This document shows positions 1-8,242 of a DNA stretch of 64,000 bases, in pieces. The stretch is from Bacillota bacterium (GTDB lineage Bacteria > Bacillota > Clostridia > Oscillospirales > Ruminococcaceae), in the NCBI GenBank assembly GCA_023418925.1, contig JAEZYS010000011.1, positions 1 through 64,000 of the forward strand, written 5' to 3'. The stretch's first letter is position 1. Each line of letters starts with the position of its first letter. The notes below the pieces were generated by a model that worked only from the letters and a program-made list of their open reading frames with translations, was not told the origin of the DNA and did no database searches. The translations under genes and the position numbers were made by a program.

Positions 1-59
1 ACCGCTCGCAACCTTAATTCCTTGCTATATTTCTTGTTCTTATGACTTTTTCTTTGCAT

Positions 60-156
60 AACAAATCCCCTTAATGTAGTCTTGAAATTTTTTCTTTTTC
101 AAGTGTCTACTCTAAGGGGATTATATCACGTATCTACGTGATTCAGGGGATTTGTT
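60..156. repeat. compound inverted repeat, possible terminator
   Basis: Three nested palindromes are visible. Bases 60-71 are perfectly complementary to 145-156 (12 bp), bases 64-73 to 113-122 (10 bp), and 125-132 to 135-142 form an 8-bp hairpin. The first two pairings share bases 64-71, so they exclude each other. The block lies just downstream of the minus-strand tRNA-Leu. It could end that transcript or one entering from the left. No protein-coding frame is evident. Confidence 0.6.
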
Positions 157-160
157 TTGG

Positions 161-244
161 TGCCGCTAACCGGACTTGAACCGGTACGGATTTTACTCCG
201 AGGGATTTTAAGTCCCTTGTGTCTGCCTATTCCACCACAGCGGC
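161..244 (-). tRNA. tRNA-Leu (anticodon UAA)
   Basis: The reverse complement folds as an 84-nt class II tRNA. The acceptor stem pairs GCCGCTG with TAGCGGC, with one G-U pair, and the discriminator is A. The anticodon stem is AGGGA/TCCCT and the loop CTTAAAA gives anticodon UAA. A long variable arm and the T loop TTCAAGT are present. The CCA end is not encoded. The tRNA decodes UUA/UUG leucine codons. A degraded copy of its 3' half occurs near 25204. Confidence 0.95.
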
Positions 245-435
245 TTAATTTAGTACCATTGAATTATACAACAATAAACATAGAAAGTCAATACATTTTT
301 TAATATATTTTATAAGACTGAGCAGAATAAAATACTGATATATCAAGTTTATAATAATAAAAAATCAAATATACTCTTTAAATTTAAATTATAATATGAT
401 ATAATATCTACAATAATTATGTAAGAGGTGTTTTG

Positions 436-1398
436 ATGGCTGAAGTATTGGTCAACGTTGACAATATAGAATATGCAATTGAACTTTTCGGAAGTTTTGA
501 TGAGAATATCAACATTCTGCAAAGACAGTATGATGTGGCTATACTTAACCGTGGAAAAGATATCAGGATTTCAGGTGAAGAGCAAAACATTAATAAAGCC
601 AGAAGTGCCATTGAAGCTCTTATTGAATTAATAAAAAAAGGTGAGACAATAACCGAGCATAACATCAGATATATTAACACAATGGTAAATGAGGGAACGC
701 AATCGCAGGCAGTTCATCTTGCTGACGGAGGTATTTGTGTTACAACCGGAGGAAAAGTTGTAAAGGCAAAAACTTTGGGTCAAAAAAAGTATGTAGATGC
801 TATCGGAAAAAATACAATAGTAATGGGAGTTGGCCCTGCCGGTACAGGAAAGACTTATCTTGCAGTTGCTATGGCTGTAAAGGCCTTCAAGGCCCATGAA
901 ATTAATAAAATCATTCTTACAAGACCTGCCGTTGAAGCAGGGGAGAAACTTGGATTTCTGCCAGGTGATCTTCAGAATAAAGTCGATCCATATCTGAGAC
1001 CGTTATATGATGCTTTGTTTGATATGTTTGGTGCGGAAACCTTTGCAAAGCATATGGAGCGTGGAAGTATCGAGGTTGCTCCTCTTGCATATATGAGAGG
1101 ACGTACACTTGATGATTCGTTTATAATACTAGATGAAGCTCAGAATACAACAAGAGAGCAGATTAAGATGTTCCTTACACGTCTTGGCTTTAACAGCAAA
1201 ATGGTAATTACGGGGGATATTACACAGATTGATCTTCCTGACAGCAGAAAATCAGGTTTGATAGATGCAATGCGAGTACTGAAAAATGTTGAGGATATTT
1301 GTATAACAAGATTTACAGAACATGATGTTGTCAGACATAGACTTGTTCAGGACATTATTAAAGCATACGAAAAATCAGATGACGAAAGAAAGAGATGA
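436..1398 (+). CDS. phoH: PhoH-family ATPase
   Basis: This is a 320-residue PhoH-like P-loop ATPase. Walker A (GPAGTGKT) is at residues 133-140 and a Walker B-like DEAQN at 233-237. The N-terminal ~70 residues resemble the KH-like domain usual in the Gram-positive form. ATG at 436 is chosen because AGAGGTG at 424-430 is correctly spaced; the TTG at 433 lies too close. The gene precedes ybeY by a few bases, the conserved order in Firmicutes, where it is linked to RNA and ribosome metabolism. The exact reaction is unsettled for the family. A TATAAT at 400-405 is a plausible -10 with a poor -35. Confidence 0.93.
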   Translation: MAEVLVNVDNIEYAIELFGSFDENINILQRQYDVAILNRGKDIRISGEEQNINKARSAIEALIELIKKGETITEHNIRYINTMVNEGTQSQAVHLADGGICVTTGGKVVKAKTLGQKKYVDAIGKNTIVMGVGPAGTGKTYLAVAMAVKAFKAHEINKIILTRPAVEAGEKLGFLPGDLQNKVDPYLRPLYDALFDMFGAETFAKHMERGSIEVAPLAYMRGRTLDDSFIILDEAQNTTREQIKMFLTRLGFNSKMVITGDITQIDLPDSRKSGLIDAMRVLKNVEDICITRFTEHDVVRHRLVQDIIKAYEKSDDERKR

Positions 1399-1401
1399 TA
1401 A

Positions 1402-1911
1402 GTGATGCCAAAGGTAAAAGTATTGATTAATAACAATCAGAACAAGGTAAAGCTACCTGTTGGATTAAGGCTGCTTGTTAAGAAATGTTGTCAGGCTGTA
1501 CTTGCTTATGAAAATTTCGGACATGATGCAGAAGTCAGTGTATCTTTTGTAGACAATAATGATATAAGAAAACTTAACAAAATATATCGTGATAAGGATA
1601 AATCTACGGATGTTCTGTCTTTTCCGCTTGGTGAGGGCGGAGTATATGATATCAATAACGAAACCGGTGCTTGTTTACTTGGAGATGTTGTTATTTCAAT
1701 GGAAACAGCAGTCAAGCAGGCATATATCTATGGCCATTCATTAGAGCGTGAAGTAGGTTTCCTTACTGTACATTCAATGCTGCATCTTCTCGGATACGAT
1801 CATGAAACATCATCTCTCGATGCTGCAAATATGAATGAAAAGCAGGAAATCATTCTTGAAAAGCTTGGAGTATCAAGAGAGACAACATTTATTAAAACAA
1901 ATGAAAACTAA
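1402..1911 (+). CDS. ybeY: endoribonuclease YbeY (16S rRNA maturation)
   Basis: A 169-residue UPF0054 metalloprotein. The family zinc motif HSMLHLLGYDH is present, with histidines at about 124, 128 and 134. YbeY is a single-strand endoribonuclease needed for 16S rRNA 3'-end maturation and ribosome quality control. Translation can begin at GTG 1402 or ATG 1405; both follow an AGAAAGAG ribosome binding site inside the end of phoH. The 3' end overlaps dgkA by 11 bases, suggesting coupled translation. Confidence 0.95.
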   Translation: MMPKVKVLINNNQNKVKLPVGLRLLVKKCCQAVLAYENFGHDAEVSVSFVDNNDIRKLNKIYRDKDKSTDVLSFPLGEGGVYDINNETGACLLGDVVISMETAVKQAYIYGHSLEREVGFLTVHSMLHLLGYDHETSSLDAANMNEKQEIILEKLGVSRETTFIKTNEN

Positions 1912-2356
1912 TCTTAAAAAGTTTTTCAGAAGCTTCGGATATGCATTCAATGGTATTTCACATGCTGTAATGACACAGAGAAACCTCAGGTTTCATATTG
2001 TTACTATGGTGTTTGTACTTATACTTTCATCATTTTATGAATTGAGCAATATGCAGTATGCATTGCTTTTTCTTACATTTTCCTCTGTAATTGTATGTGA
2101 ACTAATCAATACTGCTATTGAAGCTGTTGTGGATTTGTGCTCACCAGAGTATCAGAAACTCGCGAAAACTGCAAAGGATACCGCTGCAGGTGCTGTGCTT
2201 GTATCTGCAGTTTTTTCTGTAGTAATAGCCGTATACTATTTCTGGAATATGGAAGTGTTCAGCAGGATAGGAATGTTTTTCTGCGGAAATATTCCGGCTT
2301 TAATCGGAATTATCGTTCTTGCGCTGATTTCATTTGTGTTTATATTTATAAAATAA
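1901..2356 (+). CDS. dgkA: DgkA-type membrane lipid kinase
   Basis: A 151-residue integral membrane kinase of the DgkA family. The catalytic signature CELINTAIEAVVDL is at residues 66-79, with three hydrophobic helices. In Gram-positive bacteria this branch usually phosphorylates undecaprenol, recycling the lipid carrier for cell-wall synthesis, rather than diacylglycerol. The start at 1901 lies inside ybeY and lacks a clear ribosome binding site, so translation probably depends on coupling. The cytidine deaminase and HD-hydrolase genes often found in this cluster in other Firmicutes are absent. Confidence 0.88.
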   Translation: MKTNLKKFFRSFGYAFNGISHAVMTQRNLRFHIVTMVFVLILSSFYELSNMQYALLFLTFSSVIVCELINTAIEAVVDLCSPEYQKLAKTAKDTAAGAVLVSAVFSVVIAVYYFWNMEVFSRIGMFFCGNIPALIGIIVLALISFVFIFIK

Positions 2357-2386
2357 TATTACTGAATTTATAATTTTAAGGAAGTA

Positions 2387-2457
2387 GCGTGATTAATGCT
2401 TTTCACGCAGCTATTTGTTCCTTTTCTGCAGGTTCAAAGTAGAAATGTAACAGATAG
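2387..2457 (+). ncRNA. structured leader RNA element, copy 1 (upstream of era)
   Basis: Three stems can be drawn: P1 2387-2392 with 2403-2408; P2 2411-2419 with 2449-2457; and, inside P2, P3 2423-2429 with 2439-2445. The stretch TTCCTTTTCTGCA is shared with copy 2 at 3445-3528. P2 shows two compensatory pair changes relative to copy 2. The element ends 7 bases before the era ribosome binding site. I do not recognise a known riboswitch class. Confidence 0.65.
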
Positions 2458-2478
2458 TAGAAAGGGATGGGGATTAAC

Positions 2479-3396
2479 ATGAGTTCAAAAACTGCGTTTA
2501 TTACTATAGTAGGAAGAGCCAATGCGGGGAAGTCTTCGTTGCTGAATGCACTTATCGGAGAAAAAATTGCTATGGTAAGCAGCAAGCCTCAGACCACCAG
2601 AACCAAAATCACAGGTATTCTCACAAAGGGTGAGATACAGTATGTATTTATGGATACGCCGGGACTTCAGAAAGCAAAAAATAAACTTGGCGAGCATATG
2701 AATCAGGCAGTTAAGGAATCTGTTACAGGAATTGACGCTGCTGTTCTTGTTGTTGACGTAACAAAGAAAGTTGACGAAATAGAACTTAAACTGATAGATG
2801 GTTTTAAAAAGGACAAGACGCCTGTAATTCTAGTTATCAACAAGATAGATTTACTTGAAGATAAGGAAAGGCTTGTTCCGAAAATTGCAGAAATATCTAG
2901 GTTGCATGATTTTGCAACCATTATTCCTATCAGCGTCACTCAAAATGATGGTGTAGGTATTGTTATGGAAGAAGTAACAAAGTTTGCAGTTGATGGTCCG
3001 CATTATTTCCCTGATGATTCTCTTACAGATCAACCTGAAAAGGTTCTTGCTTCTGAAATAATAAGAGAAAAATTACTTATTCTGCTTCACGAAGAAGTTC
3101 CTCACGGAATTGCTGTTGTTGTTGAAGAGATGAAGGAACGTGTAAACAAGAACAATGATGACATTCTTGATGTTACAGCAACAATTTATTGTGAGCGTGA
3201 TTCACATAAAGGCATGGTTATCGGCAAGAATGGAACTATGCTTAAAAAAATTGGACAGCTTGCAAGACTGGAACTTGAAACGTTCTTTCAGATTAAAGTC
3301 AATCTACAGTGTTGGGTAAAAGTAAAACCTGAGTGGAGAAACAAGGAAGGAATAATAAAAAATTTTGGATTATCAAATAATTCCACTAATATGTAA
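2479..3396 (+). CDS. era: GTPase Era
   Basis: A 305-residue Era GTPase, which binds 16S rRNA during 30S assembly. G1 (GRANAGKS) is at residues 12-19, G3 (DTPG) at 59-62 and G4 (NKID) near 122. A C-terminal KH domain contains GMVIGKNG. ATG 2479 is chosen over the upstream in-frame ATG 2467. The latter lies within the purine-rich ribosome binding site GGGATGGGG, and the matching leader before yqzL has its start at the equivalent later position. The gene follows a structured RNA element. Confidence 0.96.
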   Translation: MSSKTAFITIVGRANAGKSSLLNALIGEKIAMVSSKPQTTRTKITGILTKGEIQYVFMDTPGLQKAKNKLGEHMNQAVKESVTGIDAAVLVVDVTKKVDEIELKLIDGFKKDKTPVILVINKIDLLEDKERLVPKIAEISRLHDFATIIPISVTQNDGVGIVMEEVTKFAVDGPHYFPDDSLTDQPEKVLASEIIREKLLILLHEEVPHGIAVVVEEMKERVNKNNDDILDVTATIYCERDSHKGMVIGKNGTMLKKIGQLARLELETFFQIKVNLQCWVKVKPEWRNKEGIIKNFGLSNNSTNM

Positions 3397-3444
3397 CTTT
3401 TAATATGGGAATAATTATAGAAGAGTTATCTTAAGGATGCTTTA

Positions 3445-3528
3445 GCGTGAAAATATTTTTTACGCGGTTGTCTGTTCCTTTTCTGCATATATTTAAGCAG
3501 ACTTGCTTAGAATGACAGGAGCAGACAA
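3445..3528 (+). ncRNA. structured leader RNA element, copy 2 (upstream of yqzL)
   Basis: Same architecture as the element before era. P1 pairs 3445-3453 with 3457-3465, P2 pairs 3468-3478 with 3518-3528 (11 bp), and P3 pairs 3482-3486 with 3497-3501. TTCCTTTTCTGCA is identical to copy 1. In P2 a C-G pair becomes U-A, an A-U becomes G-C, and a U-G becomes C-G, so pairing is kept while sequence changes. It directly precedes the yqzL ribosome binding site. Confidence 0.65.
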
Positions 3529-3551
3529 TAGAAAGAGGTGGAGGCTTTTCT

Positions 3552-3719
3552 ATGATTGAAACCTATGATGATAAATGGAATAAGTTTGAAAGCAGCGGAA
3601 AGGTTGCTGATTATCTCAATTTCAAAGGCATGACTACTAAAAGCTTTTCCGGAGTTTCTTTAAGCAGAAATGATACCATGCATGAGAATCAGGGAGAATT
3701 TGCACAACTCAAGGGGTAG
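3552..3719 (+). CDS. yqzL: YqzL-like small protein
   Basis: A 55-residue protein. Its early segment WNKFESSGKVADYLNFK resembles the family pattern W..F..(S/T)G.(I/V)..YL.(Y/F)K of YqzL, a small conserved protein between era and recO in Bacillus and clostridia. The function is unknown in the family. This copy carries about 25 extra C-terminal residues rich in Ser, Asn and Glu. The start has a strong ribosome binding site (GAGGTGGAGG, 3535-3544). The position between era and recO supports the call. Confidence 0.75.
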   Translation: MIETYDDKWNKFESSGKVADYLNFKGMTTKSFSGVSLSRNDTMHENQGEFAQLKG

Positions 3720-3742
3720 TATTGTGACAAGGAGTGAGAATT

Positions 3743-4489
3743 ATGCTCATTACCGTATCAGGTCTTGTTATCTGCGAAAGACAGATAGGCGAAAATGATA
3801 GAATTATTGAAATTCTCACTTCGGAATACGGTATAATTCAGGTATCTGCAAAGGGTGCTAAAAAGATTACCGGAAAGAATAACTCCAGTACACAGTTGTT
3901 TGCATATTCCGAATTTTGTTTTAATGAAAGGAATGGGAGATACTATTTAAACAGCAGCGAGCCAAAAAGTATTTTTTATGAGCTCAGACTTGATGTAAAA
4001 AAGCTTGCACTTACATGTTATTTTGCTGAGCTAGTTAGATACACTGTTACCTCTCATCAATCTGCAAAGGATATAACGAGGCTAATGCTCAATTCACTTC
4101 ACTTTCTATGTAAAGATAAAAAAAGCTGCGAGCTTTTGAAAAGTGTTTTTGAGCTGAGGCTTTGTTCAGAAATAGGAATGCTCCCTCAGCTTATCGGCTG
4201 CAGGGAGTGTTACCGTTATGAAGCTGACGAAATGTACTTTATTATAGATAAAGCAATGCTGCTTTGCGGTGACCATTTTCTTGACGAAGAAAACTACTGT
4301 AATATAAGAGTATCAAATGGTCTCGTAAATGCTATGAGATATATTTGCCTGTCGGATATGGATAAGCTTTTTAATTTCAGAGTATCTCAAGAAACACAGG
4401 AAAAGCTTACAGAGATAACAGAAAAATACATACGGATTCATCTTTCAAAGAATTTTAAAACACTTGATTTTTATAAAAGTGTTGTTTGA
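3743..4489 (+). CDS. recO: DNA repair protein RecO
   Basis: A 248-residue RecO: N-terminal OB fold followed by a helical domain. RecO anneals single strands and loads RecA in the RecFOR pathway. The zinc-site region is only partly conserved, with Cys residues in GCRECYRYE and LLCGDH. ATG 3743 is chosen because AAGGAGTGAG at 3729-3737 is well spaced; the in-frame GTG at 3734 is inside that site. It follows yqzL by 23 bases and precedes mutS2 by 21, so one operon is likely. Confidence 0.92.
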   Translation: MLITVSGLVICERQIGENDRIIEILTSEYGIIQVSAKGAKKITGKNNSSTQLFAYSEFCFNERNGRYYLNSSEPKSIFYELRLDVKKLALTCYFAELVRYTVTSHQSAKDITRLMLNSLHFLCKDKKSCELLKSVFELRLCSEIGMLPQLIGCRECYRYEADEMYFIIDKAMLLCGDHFLDEENYCNIRVSNGLVNAMRYICLSDMDKLFNFRVSQETQEKLTEITEKYIRIHLSKNFKTLDFYKSVV

Positions 4490-4510
4490 TTAGTGCAGAA
4501 AGGTTTTAAA

Positions 4511-6886
4511 ATGAACAGATATTATAAATCACTTGAATTACATAAAATACTTGAGATGCTTGCAAATGAAGCATCCAATGAAAAAACAAGAGAAATGGCG
4601 CTTTCACTTGAGCCTGTTTCCGATGTTGATACTGTTAAAAAGGAAATTACCAAAACAACAGATGCTTTTGATCTGTCTGTAAAGTTTGGTACACCATCAT
4701 TCTATAAATTCAAGAATGTTACCGGTTCACTTGAAAGAGCAAAATCGGGCTCAAGCCTTTCATTACGTGAACTGCTTGATATTGCGCAGATGCTTGGTCA
4801 GATAAGAACGTTGCAGGAATGGTACAGATCTTGCGGTGAAGCAGAAACATCACTTAACTACCTGTTTGAGTCGCTATATCCTAATAAATATCTTGAAGAT
4901 AAGATTAAAAATGCCATTGTTTCTGAAGATGAAATATCAGATATGGCAAGTCCCGAGCTAGCAAACATAAGAAGAAAAATCGCAAGGGCAGGAATTTATA
5001 TCAAGGAAGCCCTTGACAAGATGATAAGATCCTCAGAGATTCAGAAATCTTTACAGGAAAACATCGTTACTATGAGAGACGGCAGATATGTTATTCCTGT
5101 TAAAGCTGAATTCAAAGGCAATGTTCAAGGACTTGTACATGCAACTTCATCAAGCGGTTCAACACTTTTTATCGAACCAATTTCTGTCGTTGAAGCAAAC
5201 AATGATATTCGTCTTTTAAAAGGGCAGGAGCAGGATGAAATTGAGAGAATTATTGCAGAGCTTTCTGCTGACTGTTCCGGATGTGCAGATACTATAGCTG
5301 ATGGTTACAATACAAGTGCAGAGCTTAATTTATATTTTGCAAAATCAAATCTTGCTGCTAAAATGAGAGCGTCAACCCCTGAAATATCTGATGATGGAAT
5401 TATAGTTCTCAAAAAAGCAAGACACCCGCTTATTGATAAAAATAAGGTTGTACCTGTTGATCTTAGCATTGGAGAAACATATAGTGCACTCATTGTTACA
5501 GGTCCGAATACAGGAGGTAAGACTGTTCTGCTTAAAACAGCAGGTTTATTGACTGCAATGGCTATGTGTGGAATGATGATACCGGCGGGAGACGGAAGTA
5601 AAATATCTGTATTTGAGAAGATACTTGTTGATATCGGAGATCAGCAGAGCATTGAACAGAGTCTTTCGACCTTCTCATCACATATGGGAATTGTAGTAGA
5701 AATATTAAAAATTGCAGACAGCAACACACTTATTTTGCTTGATGAACTTGGTTCAGGCACTGACCCTGTCGAGGGTGCGGCTCTTGCTGTATCTATAATT
5801 GAAGAGCTGAAATCAAAGGGCTGCAAGCTCCTTGTAACTACTCACTATCAGGAACTCAAAATGTATGCTATTGAAAAAGACGGCATAGAGAATGCATCAT
5901 GTGAGTTTGATGTTGCAACGCTTCAGCCGACATATAAAATAATCATTGGTTCACCAGGAAAATCAAATGCCTTTTCAATTTCATCAAAGCTTGGAATACC
6001 TGATAATGTTATTGAAAACGCAAGAAATATTGTTTCTACTGAAAACCAGCGTTTTGAAGAAGTTATTTCTATGCTTGAAAACTCAAGGAAAGAACTTGAC
6101 AAGCAGAATGAAGAAATCAGAAAGCTTAAGAATGAGCATAAGCAAAAACTTGAAGAACTTGAAAATGAACTTGACAGTCTTAATAAACGTAAAGACGCCG
6201 AGTTTGAAAAGGCACGAATCCAGGCAACAAGAATTATCGAGAATTGCCGTGTCCAGTCTGAAAATCTTCTTGATGAACTTAATGACATCAGAAAAGAAAA
6301 AGAAAAGGCAGACTTTGCTCAGAGGACAGCTTCTGCAAAATCAAGGAGCCGTTCAGCAATTGATAAGATGTTTGATGAAGCTAATCCTGTAATGAAAAGA
6401 GAATATAAGGAATACAAGCTTCCTCGTCCGCTGAAAAGGGGAGATCATGTTCTTATTTTTGACATAGACAAAAAAGGTATTTTAGCAAGTGATCCTGATT
6501 CAAACGGAAATGTTTTTGTTCAGGCAGGCATTATGAAAACCAAGGTCAATATCAGTAAGCTGAGATTGATTGAAGCTGAAAAGGTAAGTTATCAGAACAA
6601 GAAAATCTCTAGGAAAGATGTGCGCGGAAAGCTTGAAAGAAGTACGTCCATGGAACTTGATATCAGGGGACATGCAGTTGATGAGGGTATTCACGAGGTT
6701 GACATGTTTATAGATAATGCTGTTCTTACAGGTGCAGGAATGATAACCATCATTCACGGAAAAGGAACAGGAATTCTCAGACAAGGTATCCAGAAACATC
6801 TTAAAACTCATCCGTCAGTCAAGAGTTTCAGAGCAGGACTTTACGGCGAGGGTGAAGACGGCGTTACAATTATTGAGCTTAAATAG
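4511..6886 (+). CDS. mutS2: MutS2 ATPase/endonuclease
   Basis: A 791-residue MutS2. Walker A GPNTGGKT is at residues 331-338 and the Walker B/signature region (LLDELGSGTDP) near 410. A long charged coiled coil occupies about 510-620. A C-terminal Smr nuclease domain spans about 715-791, with LDIRGH and HGKGTG motifs. The family acts in branched-DNA processing and, in Bacillus, rescue of collided ribosomes. ATG 4511 follows AGAAAGG; the upstream GTG at 4493 has no ribosome binding site. The mismatch-binding domain of MutS is absent, as expected. Confidence 0.95.
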   Translation: MNRYYKSLELHKILEMLANEASNEKTREMALSLEPVSDVDTVKKEITKTTDAFDLSVKFGTPSFYKFKNVTGSLERAKSGSSLSLRELLDIAQMLGQIRTLQEWYRSCGEAETSLNYLFESLYPNKYLEDKIKNAIVSEDEISDMASPELANIRRKIARAGIYIKEALDKMIRSSEIQKSLQENIVTMRDGRYVIPVKAEFKGNVQGLVHATSSSGSTLFIEPISVVEANNDIRLLKGQEQDEIERIIAELSADCSGCADTIADGYNTSAELNLYFAKSNLAAKMRASTPEISDDGIIVLKKARHPLIDKNKVVPVDLSIGETYSALIVTGPNTGGKTVLLKTAGLLTAMAMCGMMIPAGDGSKISVFEKILVDIGDQQSIEQSLSTFSSHMGIVVEILKIADSNTLILLDELGSGTDPVEGAALAVSIIEELKSKGCKLLVTTHYQELKMYAIEKDGIENASCEFDVATLQPTYKIIIGSPGKSNAFSISSKLGIPDNVIENARNIVSTENQRFEEVISMLENSRKELDKQNEEIRKLKNEHKQKLEELENELDSLNKRKDAEFEKARIQATRIIENCRVQSENLLDELNDIRKEKEKADFAQRTASAKSRSRSAIDKMFDEANPVMKREYKEYKLPRPLKRGDHVLIFDIDKKGILASDPDSNGNVFVQAGIMKTKVNISKLRLIEAEKVSYQNKKISRKDVRGKLERSTSMELDIRGHAVDEGIHEVDMFIDNAVLTGAGMITIIHGKGTGILRQGIQKHLKTHPSVKSFRAGLYGEGEDGVTIIELK

Positions 6887-6981
6887 ACATGATTTTTGAA
6901 TAGTACAGGCATTGTTATGAATATATTTGATAAGAAGTACGGCTTTATGATATATATTATCAGGAAAGGACGGACGGTATT

Positions 6982-7269
6982 ATGAAATGTACTCTTACAA
7001 CGCTTCGGACAAAGGAGATTATCAATATTAAGACTGGAACAAAGCTTGGATATCTTGATGATGTTGAAATAGACACTAACGACGGTCAGGTTATTTCCTT
7101 CATTGTATATGGCAGACCACGTTTTTTTGGCTTTTTCGGCAAAGAAGATGATGTTGTCATAAAGTGTGAGGATATTCAGATTGTCGGCACGGATACTATA
7201 CTTGTATCTATGGATGATGTGGAAATGCATAAAGCAGAGACTTTTTCAATAAAAGATTTGTATAAATAG
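6982..7269 (+). CDS. YlmC/YmxH-family PRC-barrel protein
   Basis: A 95-residue single PRC-barrel protein. The repeated beta pattern includes NIKTGTKLGYLDDVEID and GRPRFFGFFGKEDD, typical of YlmC/YmxH proteins found in endospore formers. No enzymatic function is established for the family; a sporulation link is inferred from phyletic pattern. The ribosome binding site is AGGAAAGGACGG. It lies 95 bases after mutS2 and may be transcribed separately. Confidence 0.85.
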   Translation: MKCTLTTLRTKEIINIKTGTKLGYLDDVEIDTNDGQVISFIVYGRPRFFGFFGKEDDVVIKCEDIQIVGTDTILVSMDDVEMHKAETFSIKDLYK

Positions 7270-7284
7270 CATAAATAATAAATA

Positions 7285-7313
7285 TTGCATTTTCTGAAAT
7301 AATATGATATAAT
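7285..7313 (+). promoter_or_regulatory. sigma-A promoter for rpsB
   Basis: TTGCAT (7285-7290) and TATAAT (7308-7313) are separated by exactly 17 bases. A leader of about 105 nt follows before rpsB. It contains a small GCTTA/TAAGC hairpin around 7352-7370, a possible regulatory leader for ribosomal protein S2, though no known leader family is recognised. Confidence 0.7.
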
Positions 7314-7426
7314 ATTAAAGCAATTCGCACGCTTGTACTTTTATTTGCTGGTGCTTACCCAAAAATAAGCGGCAGATAAGCTAAGTCAGGCGGAGGAAAA
7401 TAAAAACCATACAGGAGGAACTACAA

Positions 7427-8170
7427 ATGGGAGTAGTATCAATGAAGCAGCTTCTTGAAGCTGGCGTACACTTTGGTCACCAGACAAGAAGATGGAACCC
7501 GAAAATGGCACCTTACATTTTCACAGAAAGAAACGGTATCTACATTATCGACCTTCAGAAGACAGTTAAGAAGCTTGATGAAGCTTATAACTTTATTCGT
7601 CAGGTTGCTGAAAACGGAGACACAGTACTCTTCGTAGGTACAAAGAAGCAGGCTGGAGATTCCGTTAAGGAAGAAGCAATCAGAGCAGGAGCACATTTTG
7701 TAAACGCTAGATGGCTCGGTGGTATGATGACTAACTTCAAGACAATCCAGAGAAGAATCAAGAGACTTGAACAGCTTCACGTTATGCAGGAAGACGGAAC
7801 ATTCGCTCTTCTCCCTAAGAAGGAAGTTGTTAAGCTTGAACTTGAAATTGAAAAGCTTGAAAAGTTCCTTGGCGGTATCAAGGATATGAAGAAGCTCCCA
7901 GGAGCACTCTTTATCGTTGACCCACGCAAGGAAAAGATTGCAGTAGCAGAAGCTAAGAAGCTTGGTATTCCGATAGTTGCTATCGTTGATACAAACTGTG
8001 ATCCTGATGATGTTGACTACGTAATTCCTGGTAACGATGATGCTATCAGAGCTGTAAAGCTTATTGCAGGCGCTATGGCTGATGCTATTCTTGAGGGAAG
8101 ACAGGGCGAACAGCAGGCTGCAGAAGTTGCTGCTGAAGCAGGCGAAGATACAGCAGAAGCTGCTGAATAA
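7427..8170 (+). CDS. rpsB: 30S ribosomal protein S2
   Basis: A 247-residue S2. Hallmarks include LLEAGVHFGHQTRRWNPKM near the start, VGTKKQA, NARWLGGMMTN and the late IVAIVDTNCDPD segment. An Ala/Glu-rich tail ends the protein. S2 binds the 30S head-body junction and is added late in assembly. The start has an AGGAGG ribosome binding site. Codon use is strongly biased, fitting high expression. It is followed by a hairpin and tsf, the standard pair. Confidence 0.98.
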   Translation: MGVVSMKQLLEAGVHFGHQTRRWNPKMAPYIFTERNGIYIIDLQKTVKKLDEAYNFIRQVAENGDTVLFVGTKKQAGDSVKEEAIRAGAHFVNARWLGGMMTNFKTIQRRIKRLEQLHVMQEDGTFALLPKKEVVKLELEIEKLEKFLGGIKDMKKLPGALFIVDPRKEKIAVAEAKKLGIPIVAIVDTNCDPDDVDYVIPGNDDAIRAVKLIAGAMADAILEGRQGEQQAAEVAAEAGEDTAEAAE

Positions 8171-8181
8171 TCAAGATATAA

Positions 8182-8218
8182 AAATGCCCGACAAAGAGAT
8201 ATTTTTGCTCGGGCATTT
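8182..8218 (+). terminator. hairpin between rpsB and tsf (attenuator)
   Basis: AAATGCCCGA at 8182-8191 pairs perfectly with 8209-8218 (10 bp, 17-nt loop). Only a short T run ends the stem, so termination is probably partial. tsf starts 25 bases later with no other promoter evident, suggesting the hairpin sets the S2:EF-Ts ratio or acts in mRNA processing. Confidence 0.65.
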
Positions 8219-8242
8219 CACAAATAAATAGGAGGAATTAAA

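Noticed and set aside
2467..2478. In-frame ATG giving a longer Era
   Set aside because: It lies inside the purine-rich ribosome binding site, and the parallel leader before yqzL places translation start later.
5923..6288. 121-codon minus-strand frame within mutS2
   Set aside because: Ser/Leu-rich shadow of the coiled-coil coding region in reverse; no ribosome binding site or family resemblance.
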